DNA from: JANQPA01 sp964628385
GTDB lineage: Bacteria > Bacteroidota > Bacteroidia > Chitinophagales > Saprospiraceae
DNA length: 50,715 nt
Assembly: GCA_964628385.1 (NCBI GenBank)
Contig: CAZVOD010000025.1
Location: forward strand, 1 to 50,715
Reading direction: 5' to 3'
The translations under genes were made by a program, and so were the position numbers. Below are positions 25,711 through 35,800 of the stretch, one piece after another; the stretch's first letter is position 1, and each line of letters begins with the position of its first letter. The notes beneath the pieces are model-generated. The model searched no databases. It was given only the letters and a program-made list of their open reading frames with translations, and was not told the DNA's origin.

Positions 25711-27354
25711 TTATCGCTTACTCTTGAATTCAGAGCCTTCTTTCCAGCCTGGGTTTAGGTCTTCATTTGCTAATCGCAAGCCAATATTAAGGTATAGTTC
25801 TGCATCCTGAACGATCCCCGCTAGTTGGTAAACTTCCGGATTGTACTCATCGGAGGGTTGATGATATCTTACTCCGGTATAGTCTTCTTGCTTTTTCATA
25901 GCATAGGCTTTCCCCTTTTCCATATGGTCATAACCGCCCTTTGCATAAAGCGCCGGAATTCCGATTTTAGCAAAATTAAAGTGATCAGAACGGAAGAAAA
26001 ATCCTTTTTCCGGCTCCTGATTGGGCAAAACATAGCGTCCCTGTTTGGCCGCTTCTTCGGCCGCCAGTTCGTCCAGATCGGATTGTCCCTTACCCGTGAT
26101 AGTCAGGTCTTTCATAGGGCCATTGGGGTTCAATGCATCCATATTCAGGTTGGCAACTGTATTCTGAGGTGGGAAAATAGGATTTTGCGCGTAATAAGCA
26201 GACCCAAGCAGGCCCTGCTCTTCTGCCGTAACCAGCAGGAAAACGACGGAGCGCCTGGGCTGGGCTTTCATTTGACTCATGGCTCTGGCAATAGTCATAA
26301 CAGCTGCTGTTCCGCTGGCATTATCCACAGCACCATTGTAAATAGAATCGCCATCTACCGCCCTGCCAATACCCAGATGATCCCAATGAGCAGAATAGAT
26401 AATGTACTCTTCCGGCTTTTCTGTGCCCTTGATCAGGCCGACTACATTATTTGAAACATCTCTTCGGAAACTGTTGCTAACACTGGTACTTACTTTTACT
26501 CCTAGCGGAATGGGTTTAAAGCCGGGCTCAGCCGCTATCTCAAAAAACTTTTTGTCCGTTATACCGGAAGCTTTGAGGACCTCAGCTGCTGCTGTGATCG
26601 TGAGCCAGCCTTGTATGGCACATTTATCCTTATTGCCATCGGGTGTTTGCAGATTGAGCTTAGCACTGCCCCAGGAGTTTTGAACCACAAACCAGGGATA
26701 ACCGGCAGCGGCAGTTTGGTGTACGATCATTATACCGGCAGCTCCCTGGCGGGCGGCTTCTTCGTATTTATACGTCCACCGTCCGTAGTAAGTCATGGTT
26801 TTTCCTTTAAAAAAAGTGCTGTCCCCACTTTCAAAGCCAGGGTCATTCACCAAAACAACCGCCGTCTTCCCCGTCATATCCACACCTTCATAATCATTCC
26901 AGTCGTATTCTGGTGCCACAATACCGTAACCACAAAATACCAACTCAGAGGCTTCCAGGCTTACTGTTTCCTGCTCTCGCTGTGTGTAGGCCACATAATC
27001 CTCCCCAATATTGAGTTCAAAAGAACCCTTCGGGCCTTCTACCTGCATGGTCGGAGAAGGGGCACCCGTAATTTCTACCAACGGAACCTCCTGGAAGTAG
27101 CTGTCGCCGTTGCCAGGGGCTACGCCCATTTTCTCAAATTGAGTTTTAATAAAATTGATCGTTTTAGTTTCTCCTTCCGTAAATGGTTTTCTACCCCTAT
27201 AATCATCGCCAGCAAGCGTAGAGATATACTGATCAAGTGCGGTAGTATCAATTTGTACTGCCGTAGCGGAGAAGCTCCGGCTTTCTTCACTGTTTTGACA
27301 AAAACTCAGACTGATAGCAAGTCCAAGAAGGCATAATAGCTGCTTAGGTTTCAT
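25711..27354 (-). CDS. M28 aminopeptidase lipoprotein with PA domain
   Basis: A 547-residue zinc aminopeptidase. The signal peptide ends SLSFC with lipidation at Cys19, placing it at the outer membrane. A protease-associated (PA) insertion lies around residues 120-290 (FCGYGIVAPEYDWNDYEG, AVVLVNDPG). The catalytic domain shows the two-zinc ligands of family M28: SAHWDHLG, NGAVDNASGTA, VTAEEQGLLGS, NLNMDALNP and, near the end, FRSDHFNFAKIGIP, with YHQPSD. It should remove N-terminal residues from peptides outside the cell or in the periplasm. It is convergent with the cyanophycinase-like gene and divergent from the M14 gene, so these peptidases do not form one operon. Confidence 0.93.
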   Translation of the reverse strand: MKPKQLLCLLGLAISLSFCQNSEESRSFSATAVQIDTTALDQYISTLAGDDYRGRKPFTEGETKTINFIKTQFEKMGVAPGNGDSYFQEVPLVEITGAPSPTMQVEGPKGSFELNIGEDYVAYTQREQETVSLEASELVFCGYGIVAPEYDWNDYEGVDMTGKTAVVLVNDPGFESGDSTFFKGKTMTYYGRWTYKYEEAARQGAAGIMIVHQTAAAGYPWFVVQNSWGSAKLNLQTPDGNKDKCAIQGWLTITAAAEVLKASGITDKKFFEIAAEPGFKPIPLGVKVSTSVSNSFRRDVSNNVVGLIKGTEKPEEYIIYSAHWDHLGIGRAVDGDSIYNGAVDNASGTAAVMTIARAMSQMKAQPRRSVVFLLVTAEEQGLLGSAYYAQNPIFPPQNTVANLNMDALNPNGPMKDLTITGKGQSDLDELAAEEAAKQGRYVLPNQEPEKGFFFRSDHFNFAKIGIPALYAKGGYDHMEKGKAYAMKKQEDYTGVRYHQPSDEYNPEVYQLAGIVQDAELYLNIGLRLANEDLNPGWKEGSEFKSKR

Positions 27355-27503
27355 AATTATTACTTGAAAGATTTTCTAATAAATCTATTTGCAGGGGTTA
27401 AAATAGGCTAAAACGAGTACTTTGCCAATCCTATATGAAATCCAGGAGCTAATTGAGTGGTCTAATGATAAATATTTTTATTTTGAGAAATAAAAATAGA
27501 TCG

Positions 27504-29135
27504 ATGAAAACCATTTGCATGGCCCTGCTTGCTTTTATTTGCTCCTTTCCACTTCTTGCACAAAATCAAATCTGGAAGGAACCACTGATTACCGTTCCGG
27601 AGAAAACCAACTATCAGGAAACTTCCACTTACGCTGATGTGATGGCTTTTATTGAAGTTTTGCAAAAAGAATCTAACCTGCTTCATCTTGAATTTATGGG
27701 GACCAGTAAGGAAGGAAAGAAAATTCCGGTACTGGTCTTAGCCAATCCTAAAGTTAGTAGTCCCGAGGAAGCAGCTGCTTCCGGGAAGCCTGTGATGTAT
27801 GTGCAGGGGAATATCCATGCAGGTGAAGTAGAGGGCAAGGAAGTAGTACAAATGCTTATGCGGGATATTTTATTGGGAAATAAAAAGTATTTATTGGATG
27901 ATCAAATTTTGCTTTTTGCGCCGATTTACAATTCGGATTCTAATGATAAAATGGAGCAGGGGAGAAGACCCTCTCAGGAAGATAGCCCGTTAAGAGTAGG
28001 GATGCGAGCCAATAGCCAGGACTTAGACCTGAATAGGGATGGAATAAAAATGGAGGCTTTTGAAACCAATGCTTTATTGCAAAATGTGCTATTGAAGTGG
28101 GACCCGGAAATGTTGGTAGACCTTCATACCACCAATGGCACATGGCATGGCTATAGCCTTACCCATGCGCCGAGTTACCATTATGCCGGTGAAAAGGCGC
28201 CCTATGATTTTACCCTGAATATCCTGCTGCCCACAGTTGAAAGGGCGGTAGATGAAAAATATAATGTCAAGATAGGTCCTTATGGATACTATTTTTTGAG
28301 CCAGGGCTGGCCTCCCAAATCAATTGCTACCTACAATCACCACCCCAGGTATTTGGTCAATATGATGGGATTGAGAAATAAAGTGGGCATTTTAAGTGAG
28401 GCATTTGCTCATGAGCGATTCTACCAAAGAATTAACAGTACCTACGCTTTTGTGGCTGAGATTTTAGCCTTTACCAATACGAACGGTAGAAATATGACAG
28501 CCATCAATGCCCGGGCCGAGGCAGATGCTATTGAAAATGTTATTAATAATGCAGGAAAAGTAGAAAAAGGGGTACGCTTCAAAAAGGCACCTTTGGAGAA
28601 AAAGATAGAAGCCTACAGAACTTACGATTATATGACTTATGTAGATGGGGATGGCGATACGCGATACCTGCGCACCGGGCGCATTATTGAAGTGCCCGAT
28701 GTAGAGAATTATTCAAAATTTGAGGCAACGGTAAGTGCTACTTTACCAAGAGCTTATTATCTGCCCGGATCAATGCGTTTTATTGTCGATCATTTAAAAA
28801 AGCATGGTGTAATAGTAAATCAGGTAGAAAAATCGACAAAAGTGGAGGGTGAGGTATTCGTAATAGATCGCCTAAAAAGGTCTGACCGTAGATTTGAAGG
28901 TCATTTTATGGCGACCGTAGAGGGCACCTTTACACAACAAATAAAAACCTTCAAAAAGGGGGATTACTTCATAGACATGGCTCAACCACTGACCAACCTA
29001 ATCTTCTACATGCTTGAACCCCAATCTGATGATGGCTTACTCAACTGGAATTTCTTTGATGAGTACTTGGAATCCAGGGGGGCAAACACTAAAAAGGTGG
29101 AATATCCGGTATTTAAAGTGTACTCCGTAGAATAG
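27504..29135 (+). CDS. Secreted M14-type zinc carboxypeptidase
   Basis: A 543-residue exported metallopeptidase, counted from the ATG at 27504, which begins the signal peptide (MKTICMALLAF to LLAQN); an in-frame ATG at 27453 adds a 17-residue polar tail and is less likely. QGNIHAGEVEGKE holds the HxxE zinc ligands; QDLDLNRDG is the Asn-Arg substrate clamp; VDLHTTNG holds the third zinc ligand His. KVGILSEAFAHERFYQR carries the likely catalytic glutamate. The C-terminal ~180 residues form a beta-rich domain of unknown role. The family includes carboxypeptidases and peptidoglycan amidases; a peptide substrate is the first guess here. Confidence 0.9.
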   Translation: MKTICMALLAFICSFPLLAQNQIWKEPLITVPEKTNYQETSTYADVMAFIEVLQKESNLLHLEFMGTSKEGKKIPVLVLANPKVSSPEEAAASGKPVMYVQGNIHAGEVEGKEVVQMLMRDILLGNKKYLLDDQILLFAPIYNSDSNDKMEQGRRPSQEDSPLRVGMRANSQDLDLNRDGIKMEAFETNALLQNVLLKWDPEMLVDLHTTNGTWHGYSLTHAPSYHYAGEKAPYDFTLNILLPTVERAVDEKYNVKIGPYGYYFLSQGWPPKSIATYNHHPRYLVNMMGLRNKVGILSEAFAHERFYQRINSTYAFVAEILAFTNTNGRNMTAINARAEADAIENVINNAGKVEKGVRFKKAPLEKKIEAYRTYDYMTYVDGDGDTRYLRTGRIIEVPDVENYSKFEATVSATLPRAYYLPGSMRFIVDHLKKHGVIVNQVEKSTKVEGEVFVIDRLKRSDRRFEGHFMATVEGTFTQQIKTFKKGDYFIDMAQPLTNLIFYMLEPQSDDGLLNWNFFDEYLESRGANTKKVEYPVFKVYSVE

Positions 29136-29539
29136 CGTTTTAGAATTGACAATCAAATTAGTTTGTCCCTTTGCCTTTATTCTGTAGCCAGGGGCCGTTT
29201 GCCTGACTTTCTATCCATTGCAGGGTGGGAGAAGGGCTTAATTAACCATAAACTCTACTTTAATGCGGTTGCCGCTTATGGGAAGAGGACAGAACGACCA
29301 TTTTCTAGCATATCTAAATAGAGTATCGACCTCCTTTTTGATAGGTAGTTTGGGGTTACTAGCCGGTAAGGATGCTAACTTCTTTGCCTCGCTGATTAAG
29401 CCATCTTTGACTTTCTTAGCTACCTTGGGCGAAGCAGATCTTGTTTTAAAGAGCCAATAATACTGACAAATGAGCCGATTTTAATCCATTGCAGTACCTC
29501 TGTATCGATTCTCTGAAGCAGGTACTTTAGCAGGTCGCC
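29136..29539. other. Intergenic stretch with an uncertain minus-strand open frame
   Basis: About 400 bases between the M14 gene and the end of the propeller regulator. The minus strand is open at 29238-29480 with no start codon and a lysine-rich product ending FRYARKWSFCPLPISGNRIK and VEFMVN. This faintly recalls the end of a TonB-like C-terminal domain but is not convincing. A 65-codon plus-strand frame at 29263-29460 mirrors it. I call neither a gene. Confidence 0.35.
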
Positions 29540-32413
29540 CTAATACTCTAAAATAAATTTAGACAGGTTTTGGCCTTTTTCCAATCCCAGTTTTTTTCTT
29601 AATCGATACCTGGCAACTTCCACCCCGCGATGCGAAATGCCCATCAGATTGGCAATCTCCTTGGTATTGAGGTTGAGCCGCAGGAAAGTACAGAGTTTCA
29701 ATTCATTGGGCGTCAGTTCTGTAAAGGCTTCTTTCAGACGGGTAGAAAAGTCGCCGTGTACCTGATCAAAATGGTGGGTAAATTGCTCCCAATCGTCTTG
29801 TATGTTGAGTGTAACGTCTATTTCCTTGATGAGCTGATTGATGGCCTGCCTGATTTCTTTGTTTACTCCCTTTTTCTTAACCTGATCCAGTTTTTCTTTG
29901 ATGGATTCAATAAATTCATTTTTAACCACCAAATTCATGGTAGAGGCTGCCAGTAAATTATTCAAATGGCGAAGCTCACTCTGTACTTTTTCTTCTTTCA
30001 ATTCTTCCAGTTCTCTTTCCTTCTGTTCCTCTATTTCCCGAAGCCGTCGCTGCTTCTCGGCTAACTCTACTTGCCGATCAGTGTTGATCTGTTGTGCTTT
30101 CTTCTTATATCTCTGATTTTGAGTCTTTGAAATCAGAAATAGCAGCAGTACACCCAGAAAAATATATAAGAATATGGCGAAAAGACTCCTATGAAATGGA
30201 GGGTGTATTTTAAGCGCGATAGGTTGGCTTTCAATGATTTGCCCTAGGTAATTCTGGCCTTTAATCCTGAATTGATAATTCCCTTCTCTTAAGTTGGTGT
30301 ATTCCTTGGTCGTTGCAGTAGTCCATTCACTGTAGTTTTTATCAAATCCCTCCAGGTAATAGCTAAACTGCATATTGTTGGTGTTCTGAAATTCAAAAGA
30401 TTCTATGTGAAATTGTAAAACTTTCTTGCCAGCTTTAAGAGATAGCCTGACCTGCTCCTGCTGTGGTTCCTCAAATGCCGTACGATGATACAGCGTCTTG
30501 CCTTCTAACACGCTGTAGAGCCGATCTACCAGAAAAGGACTTTTGACTACCATTCGATCTTCCTCTTCCGGATTATACTGAATAAAACCTTCATTGGAAT
30601 TGAAGAGAACGCCTTCTTTTATGTTGAGTGCAATATTGAGTAAGTCGTTGTTGAGGGAATATCGAAATTGAAATAAAGAGGAGGGAAGAAAAACATAATT
30701 GCTGGAGCTAATCTGTCGGTAAAAGCCTACAAGACCTTCAGCGTAGATGTGGATGTTGTTTTGTCTATCCTGCTTGAGTAAATACACCGGCCGCTGACCG
30801 ACTTCTTCTTCAAAAAGCTCGGCCCGGACGATCTGTTCTGTCATTTGATCGAGCCGGTAAATGCCGGATTTTGTAGCGAAGTGTAATTCATCATTGATGA
30901 TACTCAGAGAAATTTGATCATCAAAGGGGAAATCATAGGATTCGGAGGCTCTGGACACTTCGGCACTGGTCATAGCTGCATTCAATTTCAGCCGATAAAG
31001 GCCTTTATAAAATTGCCCCACCCAAATTCTGCCTTTTTGATCTTCCTTAAAAAACCTGCTGGATTCCTCAAAACCCCGAATGCGCTGTACGGGCTTCAAA
31101 CGATCATTCCTATCTATTTCAAAGAGGTATAAGCCAGCATAAGTACCGCCAATGGCATATCGTGGGTTAGAGCGTAACTGTTCTATTTTCCACATCCCTT
31201 CAGTAACGGCAATTTGGGTCGCTTTTTCTCCTTCTAGTAAAAAAACACCACTATGGTGAGCAGCGTATAACTTTCCGGCAATTTTCTGCATGCTGTAAGA
31301 AGGACCTTCTGTGCCGGATAAAAACCGGCATTTTGTCGCTCCTGTCGGGAGAAAATAGATCCCATTAGATGTCGTATAATAAATACCATTACTGGTTTGA
31401 AAGGCATCGTATCCGCTTCCCTGAAGATCAATCTTTTTGTTGATCAGGCGGATCGGTGAGTTGATATTGATCAGGGCCAGGCCGTTTTGCATCCCTACCC
31501 AAAGATTACCGGTATAATCCTGAAAAGTGCGCAAACAGGCATTGCTTCGTAGACCGTCTTTGGTCGTAATATTTTCTAGCTCCCTAGTCTGAGGATCATA
31601 AAGGAAAATCCCTGAAGTTTGAGTGGCAATCGCCAGCCGGGTATCAGATAGCTGAGTGACGTGGTTGACGTATTTGTCCTGCAGGGCGTCAATGAGCATA
31701 CCATAGTTGAAGGAAGAGCCAAAGATAGAATAGAGTTGTATTTTTCCGGAATTATAAAATAATAGATAACTGTTATTTTCAGGGATAATTCCAGAAATGA
31801 TCTGCCCGGCCCGATGCTCAATAGGCATCGGAATAAGATCAAGCCCCTGGATTTCCAGTAGTTTCCCCTTTGATGTTTGTGTGAAAAGCTTACCACTGCT
31901 GTGGAAGGAACGGTCAAAACCATCCTGGTGATGTATGACCTCAATCGCCTGACCATCGTATACATAAATAGCCTTGAACGTACAAAAATAAACCCGGGAG
32001 CTGTTCAAAAAAACATCCCAAACTTCGTCAAAGTCTCTGTATGCCGCAGGAATTTTGTCTACCAGCGAAATGTACTGCCAATCTCTTTCAAAATATCCAA
32101 ATTCTCCCTGGGCTCCGGAGTATAAACGGTTGGTATTGTCGTCAAAAGCAAGGGACCGCTTTTTCTTACCGGTTTTGTAAGCATGACGCCTCCACTCTAC
32201 GCCATTGAAAGATAAAACCCCCAAATTGTTGGCCACAAAAAGGGTCATATTCCTGTTTTGGGCAAAGTCAATATTCTGAATCCCAGCCTTATAATCTTTG
32301 GGAGAAAAATTTTGAATGGCATAAGTACCCGTAAAACCAAATCCTGAATGGTTCGCAGAAAACCAAAGTAAAGCGGTGAAAAAGCTGCTAGTAAAAAATC
32401 GGGTAGCGTTCAT
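29540..32413 (-). CDS. Membrane-spanning propeller/Y_Y_Y regulator with LuxR-type HTH
   Basis: A one-protein signalling regulator of about 957 residues, counted from the ATG at 32413 (MNATRFFTSSFF, a signal peptide). The periplasmic part is a beta-propeller of two-component-regulator type (about 30-640, repeats such as GNLWVGMQNGLALININ and GRIWVGQFYKGLYRL), then a Y_Y_Y domain (about 670-745; YYLEGFDKNYSEWT). One transmembrane helix follows (FAIFLYIFLGVLLLFLIS), then a cytosolic coiled coil and a C-terminal LuxR/GerE-like helix-turn-helix (LTPNELKLCTFLRLNLNTKE, IANLMGISHRGVEVARYRL). There is no histidine kinase, so unlike the usual hybrid regulators the signal goes straight to the DNA-binding end. 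It is divergent from the glucan locus and is its likely regulator, sensing released oligosaccharides. That link is inferred from position. Confidence 0.9.
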   Translation of the reverse strand: MNATRFFTSSFFTALLWFSANHSGFGFTGTYAIQNFSPKDYKAGIQNIDFAQNRNMTLFVANNLGVLSFNGVEWRRHAYKTGKKKRSLAFDDNTNRLYSGAQGEFGYFERDWQYISLVDKIPAAYRDFDEVWDVFLNSSRVYFCTFKAIYVYDGQAIEVIHHQDGFDRSFHSSGKLFTQTSKGKLLEIQGLDLIPMPIEHRAGQIISGIIPENNSYLLFYNSGKIQLYSIFGSSFNYGMLIDALQDKYVNHVTQLSDTRLAIATQTSGIFLYDPQTRELENITTKDGLRSNACLRTFQDYTGNLWVGMQNGLALININSPIRLINKKIDLQGSGYDAFQTSNGIYYTTSNGIYFLPTGATKCRFLSGTEGPSYSMQKIAGKLYAAHHSGVFLLEGEKATQIAVTEGMWKIEQLRSNPRYAIGGTYAGLYLFEIDRNDRLKPVQRIRGFEESSRFFKEDQKGRIWVGQFYKGLYRLKLNAAMTSAEVSRASESYDFPFDDQISLSIINDELHFATKSGIYRLDQMTEQIVRAELFEEEVGQRPVYLLKQDRQNNIHIYAEGLVGFYRQISSSNYVFLPSSLFQFRYSLNNDLLNIALNIKEGVLFNSNEGFIQYNPEEEDRMVVKSPFLVDRLYSVLEGKTLYHRTAFEEPQQEQVRLSLKAGKKVLQFHIESFEFQNTNNMQFSYYLEGFDKNYSEWTTATTKEYTNLREGNYQFRIKGQNYLGQIIESQPIALKIHPPFHRSLFAIFLYIFLGVLLLFLISKTQNQRYKKKAQQINTDRQVELAEKQRRLREIEEQKERELEELKEEKVQSELRHLNNLLAASTMNLVVKNEFIESIKEKLDQVKKKGVNKEIRQAINQLIKEIDVTLNIQDDWEQFTHHFDQVHGDFSTRLKEAFTELTPNELKLCTFLRLNLNTKEIANLMGISHRGVEVARYRLRKKLGLEKGQNLSKFILEY

Positions 32414-32854
32414 GTGTAAGTTTGAGATTGTTTTAATTATATTAATTATCAATAGTTTATATAAATTTAGAAAATACTCTGTAGTAGTAAAAAAGAGAAA
32501 TGATGAAATTATTGATGAACAATATTTTTTTATTATCCTTTTTTAAATTCTAAATTGCAATAACAAAACTAATAGCATTTTTGGAATTTAAAATAAGTCG
32601 AAAAGACCTTTTGCAAAATATCTGACAAGAATGCACTTGGATTCAACTGTAAAAGTTTTGTAATTGCTTTCTGCTATTTGTGCCGTAGTGAGCAGTTTTT
32701 AAAAAGGTAATGTAGAGACTTAAAAATTAGAAATTGATAGACAAATTGGACCCGGCTAAGTAGTCGATCTGTGTTTCTCCCTATCTCTTACCATACTTAC
32801 CCGAACCGATACCGGCGAATCCATTACATAACATGGTTAAAATTATTCAAGAAA
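32414..32854. promoter_or_regulatory. Divergent promoter region of the glucan locus
   Basis: About 440 bases between the regulator and the first glucan gene, very AT-rich on the regulator side. It must hold promoters for both directions, and any operator for the regulator should be here. No -33/-7 pair fits both boxes; TATTTGTG near 32679 is the nearest to TAnnTTTG. No coding sequence is convincing; an in-frame ATG at 32771 is rejected as the start of the next gene. Confidence 0.45.
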
Positions 32855-35800
32855 ATGAGAAGTATTTTTCTGGGGGTATTGCTATGCCTCATCACCACCA
32901 CATTGATGGCCCAGTCTGCCAAGGTTGCCATAGTTGATAATGCAGACGGGATGAAGCTTACCGTCGATGGAAAAGATTTTATAGTCAATGGTATGAATTG
33001 GGATTACTTTCCCATCGGCACCAACTTTAACTACAGCCTTTGGAATCAACCGGATGATATTATCAAAGCTGCACTCGACAAGGAAATGTCTATGCTCAAA
33101 AATATGGGCGTAAATGCCGTAAGGCAGTACACTGGCATCCCGGCTCGTTGGATTGAGTATATCTATAAAAGATACGGTATTTATACCATGCTCAATCATG
33201 CTTTTGGCCGTTATGGATTGACCATAAACGGGCAGTGGATGGCCAATACAGAATATGCCGATCCCAGGGTTCGTAGTTTGTTGCTCAAGGAAGTAACCAC
33301 CATGGTAGAAGACTATAAAGCTACGCCCGGTCTTTTGATGTTTTTGTTGGGAAATGAAAATAACTATGGTCTGTTTTGGGGAGGGGCCGAAACGGAAGAC
33401 ATACCAATAGAAGACCGCAAGTCAACTATTCGGGCGGAGGCCATGTACAAGCTTTTCAACGAAGCCGTAGTAGCGATGAAACAAGTAGACCGTACGCATC
33501 CGATAGCTATGTGTAACGGAGATTTGTTGTTCATTGAAATCATCGCTAAAGAATGTAAAGATGTAGATATCTTTGGTACCAATATGTATCGGGGAGCTTC
33601 TTTTGGTGATGCTTTCCAGCGAGTAAAAGACTTGCTGAAGAAGCCTATCCTATTCACAGAATTTGGTTCTGATGCTTTTAATGCAAGAGCTAATGAAGAA
33701 GATCAGCAGGCTCAGGCCTATTACATGGTAGAAAACTGGAAAGAGATCTACATGAATGCTGCTGGCATGGGAAAGGTCGGTAACTCTATCGGAGGATTCA
33801 CCTTCCAATTCAGTGATGGCTGGTGGAAATACGGTCAGACGGAAGGGCTGAGCGTACACGATAACAATGCTTCCTGGTCTAACGGTGGTTATGAGTTTGA
33901 TTATGCAGAAGGCCAGAATAATATGAATGAAGAGTGGTTCGGTATCTGTGCCAAGGGGCCAACCAATGAGCGGGGCCTTTACACCCTGTATCCGCGAGCG
34001 GCCTACTATGCGCTCAAAGACGTGCATCAATTAAACCCTTACGCCGGGGGAGCCAACCAGAAAATGTTCCAGGATTATTTCGGTAATCTAAATATTACTA
34101 ACGCTGTATTACAGGCCAGAGGTGACAAAGCTGCTTTGGTCGGTGAAGAAGTCAGTAAAGTAAAACTCAGTGAGCTGAGGGCCGAGTTGTCTACCTTTAG
34201 TACGGGCGGGAATCTGATTTCTACCCCTGAAAGTGCTGATCTCAATACTTTGACGTATCCCGATGAGCTGGGATTCGATCACATGCAATCCTACTTTGTC
34301 GGAGTAGAAGCTAACCCCAGCAATAGCGTACGCGCTAATGTGACTTTTAACGCGCTTGGACGGGTTGCCGAAAATCCCATCAATGAACTGTTCTACGAAA
34401 ACCGGGGACGGGTGCGTTCTGTCAATACAGATCAGGGTAATTTAGTCATTCCCTCTATTAACCGGCTAAATGTTTATCAGGCTGACTTCAGCTGGAATAC
34501 GGAGTACTGTGATCTGAAAGGTTTTTATAGAACTGGTCATTACCACTGGGGCTACGAAGGAGACTTTTTTGGGCTGTACCCAGAGGCTAATTATGGTCCG
34601 AATATAGACATCTATAATGGTAATGCTCCTTTTGGTTTTGAGGCTACGGGTAAAAAGGCTTTAAGTGGATTGAAAGTGGCTTTCGGACCTGAATTGTGGT
34701 GGGCTGCCAACCCGGCGATATTGATCAAGTATTCTCGTCAGGTTGGTAAGTTTAATGTAACCGGTATCTTCCATGAGGACCTGGACGAGCCAGCTCCTTC
34801 CGTGACCTCTTTTGCCGTGCCGATGCCTCAAACCAGAAGAGCTACGCTTCACGTGGAAACCCAGGCAGGTCCATTTGGCGTAGAGCTTGGTGGTATGTGG
34901 GGGGGGCAGCCTCTGGTAGGAAGAACTTTCCAATTGGTGAAAGAAGTAGAAGGAGAAACGGAAGTCTTTGAAGATGAGATACAAGCAAAAGATACATGGG
35001 GTGGTAAAGCTAAAGTCACCTTTTCTTCCGGCCCGATTAACTGGTACGCTCAGGGAGCTGCCATGGGCCTCGTAGCTAATGGAGGAGCGGATTATACTCA
35101 GACCTTCACAGGATGGAGGCTGAAAGATAGTGGAAGCGGTAACCAATTTAATTTCCTTACTGGATTTACCTATTTGATCGGAGATTTCCAAATCGCTCCC
35201 AACTTTCTCTGGCAAAGACCAGTAATCGGGCCAGTACCATCGGATGTGCCTGCGCCAGGAAGGCCCAGAAATATTTTGGATGATCCGTTCTCCGTTCGCT
35301 CTAACCGCGAAACCATTGCCGGTGAAATCTTGCTGACCTACGATCCTACCCCGGGTACCTGGATGTACGAGTGGGATAACGACATAACGGAAGATGCCAA
35401 GTTTGCAGCCAGTGCCGGATTTGTATATCGTCATTTACCAACTCCTATGGATGCCAGTATCGGTATTCTGGCGGATGGTCGTACCATTTTTGCATTTCCC
35501 GGAGCACCACCAGCTCAGGATTTGTGGGAAGTACACGGTCGCATCGTATCAAAGCTCAATCCTGAGCTAGGCTTTATTCTCAATATGTACGGAGGTAATG
35601 CCCAGGCCAACGGTAGTGACCCAAGGCTAATCGAACGTTTTGGTGCCGATTTGCGCATGATCTATAAGAAGTTTAAGCTTTCCTCTTTCGTCAAAGTAAA
35701 TGATTGGGGCCCATTCGATTATCACAGGGATTTCAACCTGACCTTCCCGCTACAAGTCGTAGCCGATATTTCCACTACACTTGGCAAACCACAATGGATC

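Noticed and set aside
29263..29460. 65-codon plus-strand open frame
   Set aside because: No ribosome binding site, no recognisable motif, and a mirrored open frame on the other strand; likely chance.
32771..32854. Upstream in-frame ATG for the barrel-glycosidase
   Set aside because: It would put 28 polar and basic residues before a clear signal peptide; the ATG at 32855 is preferred.
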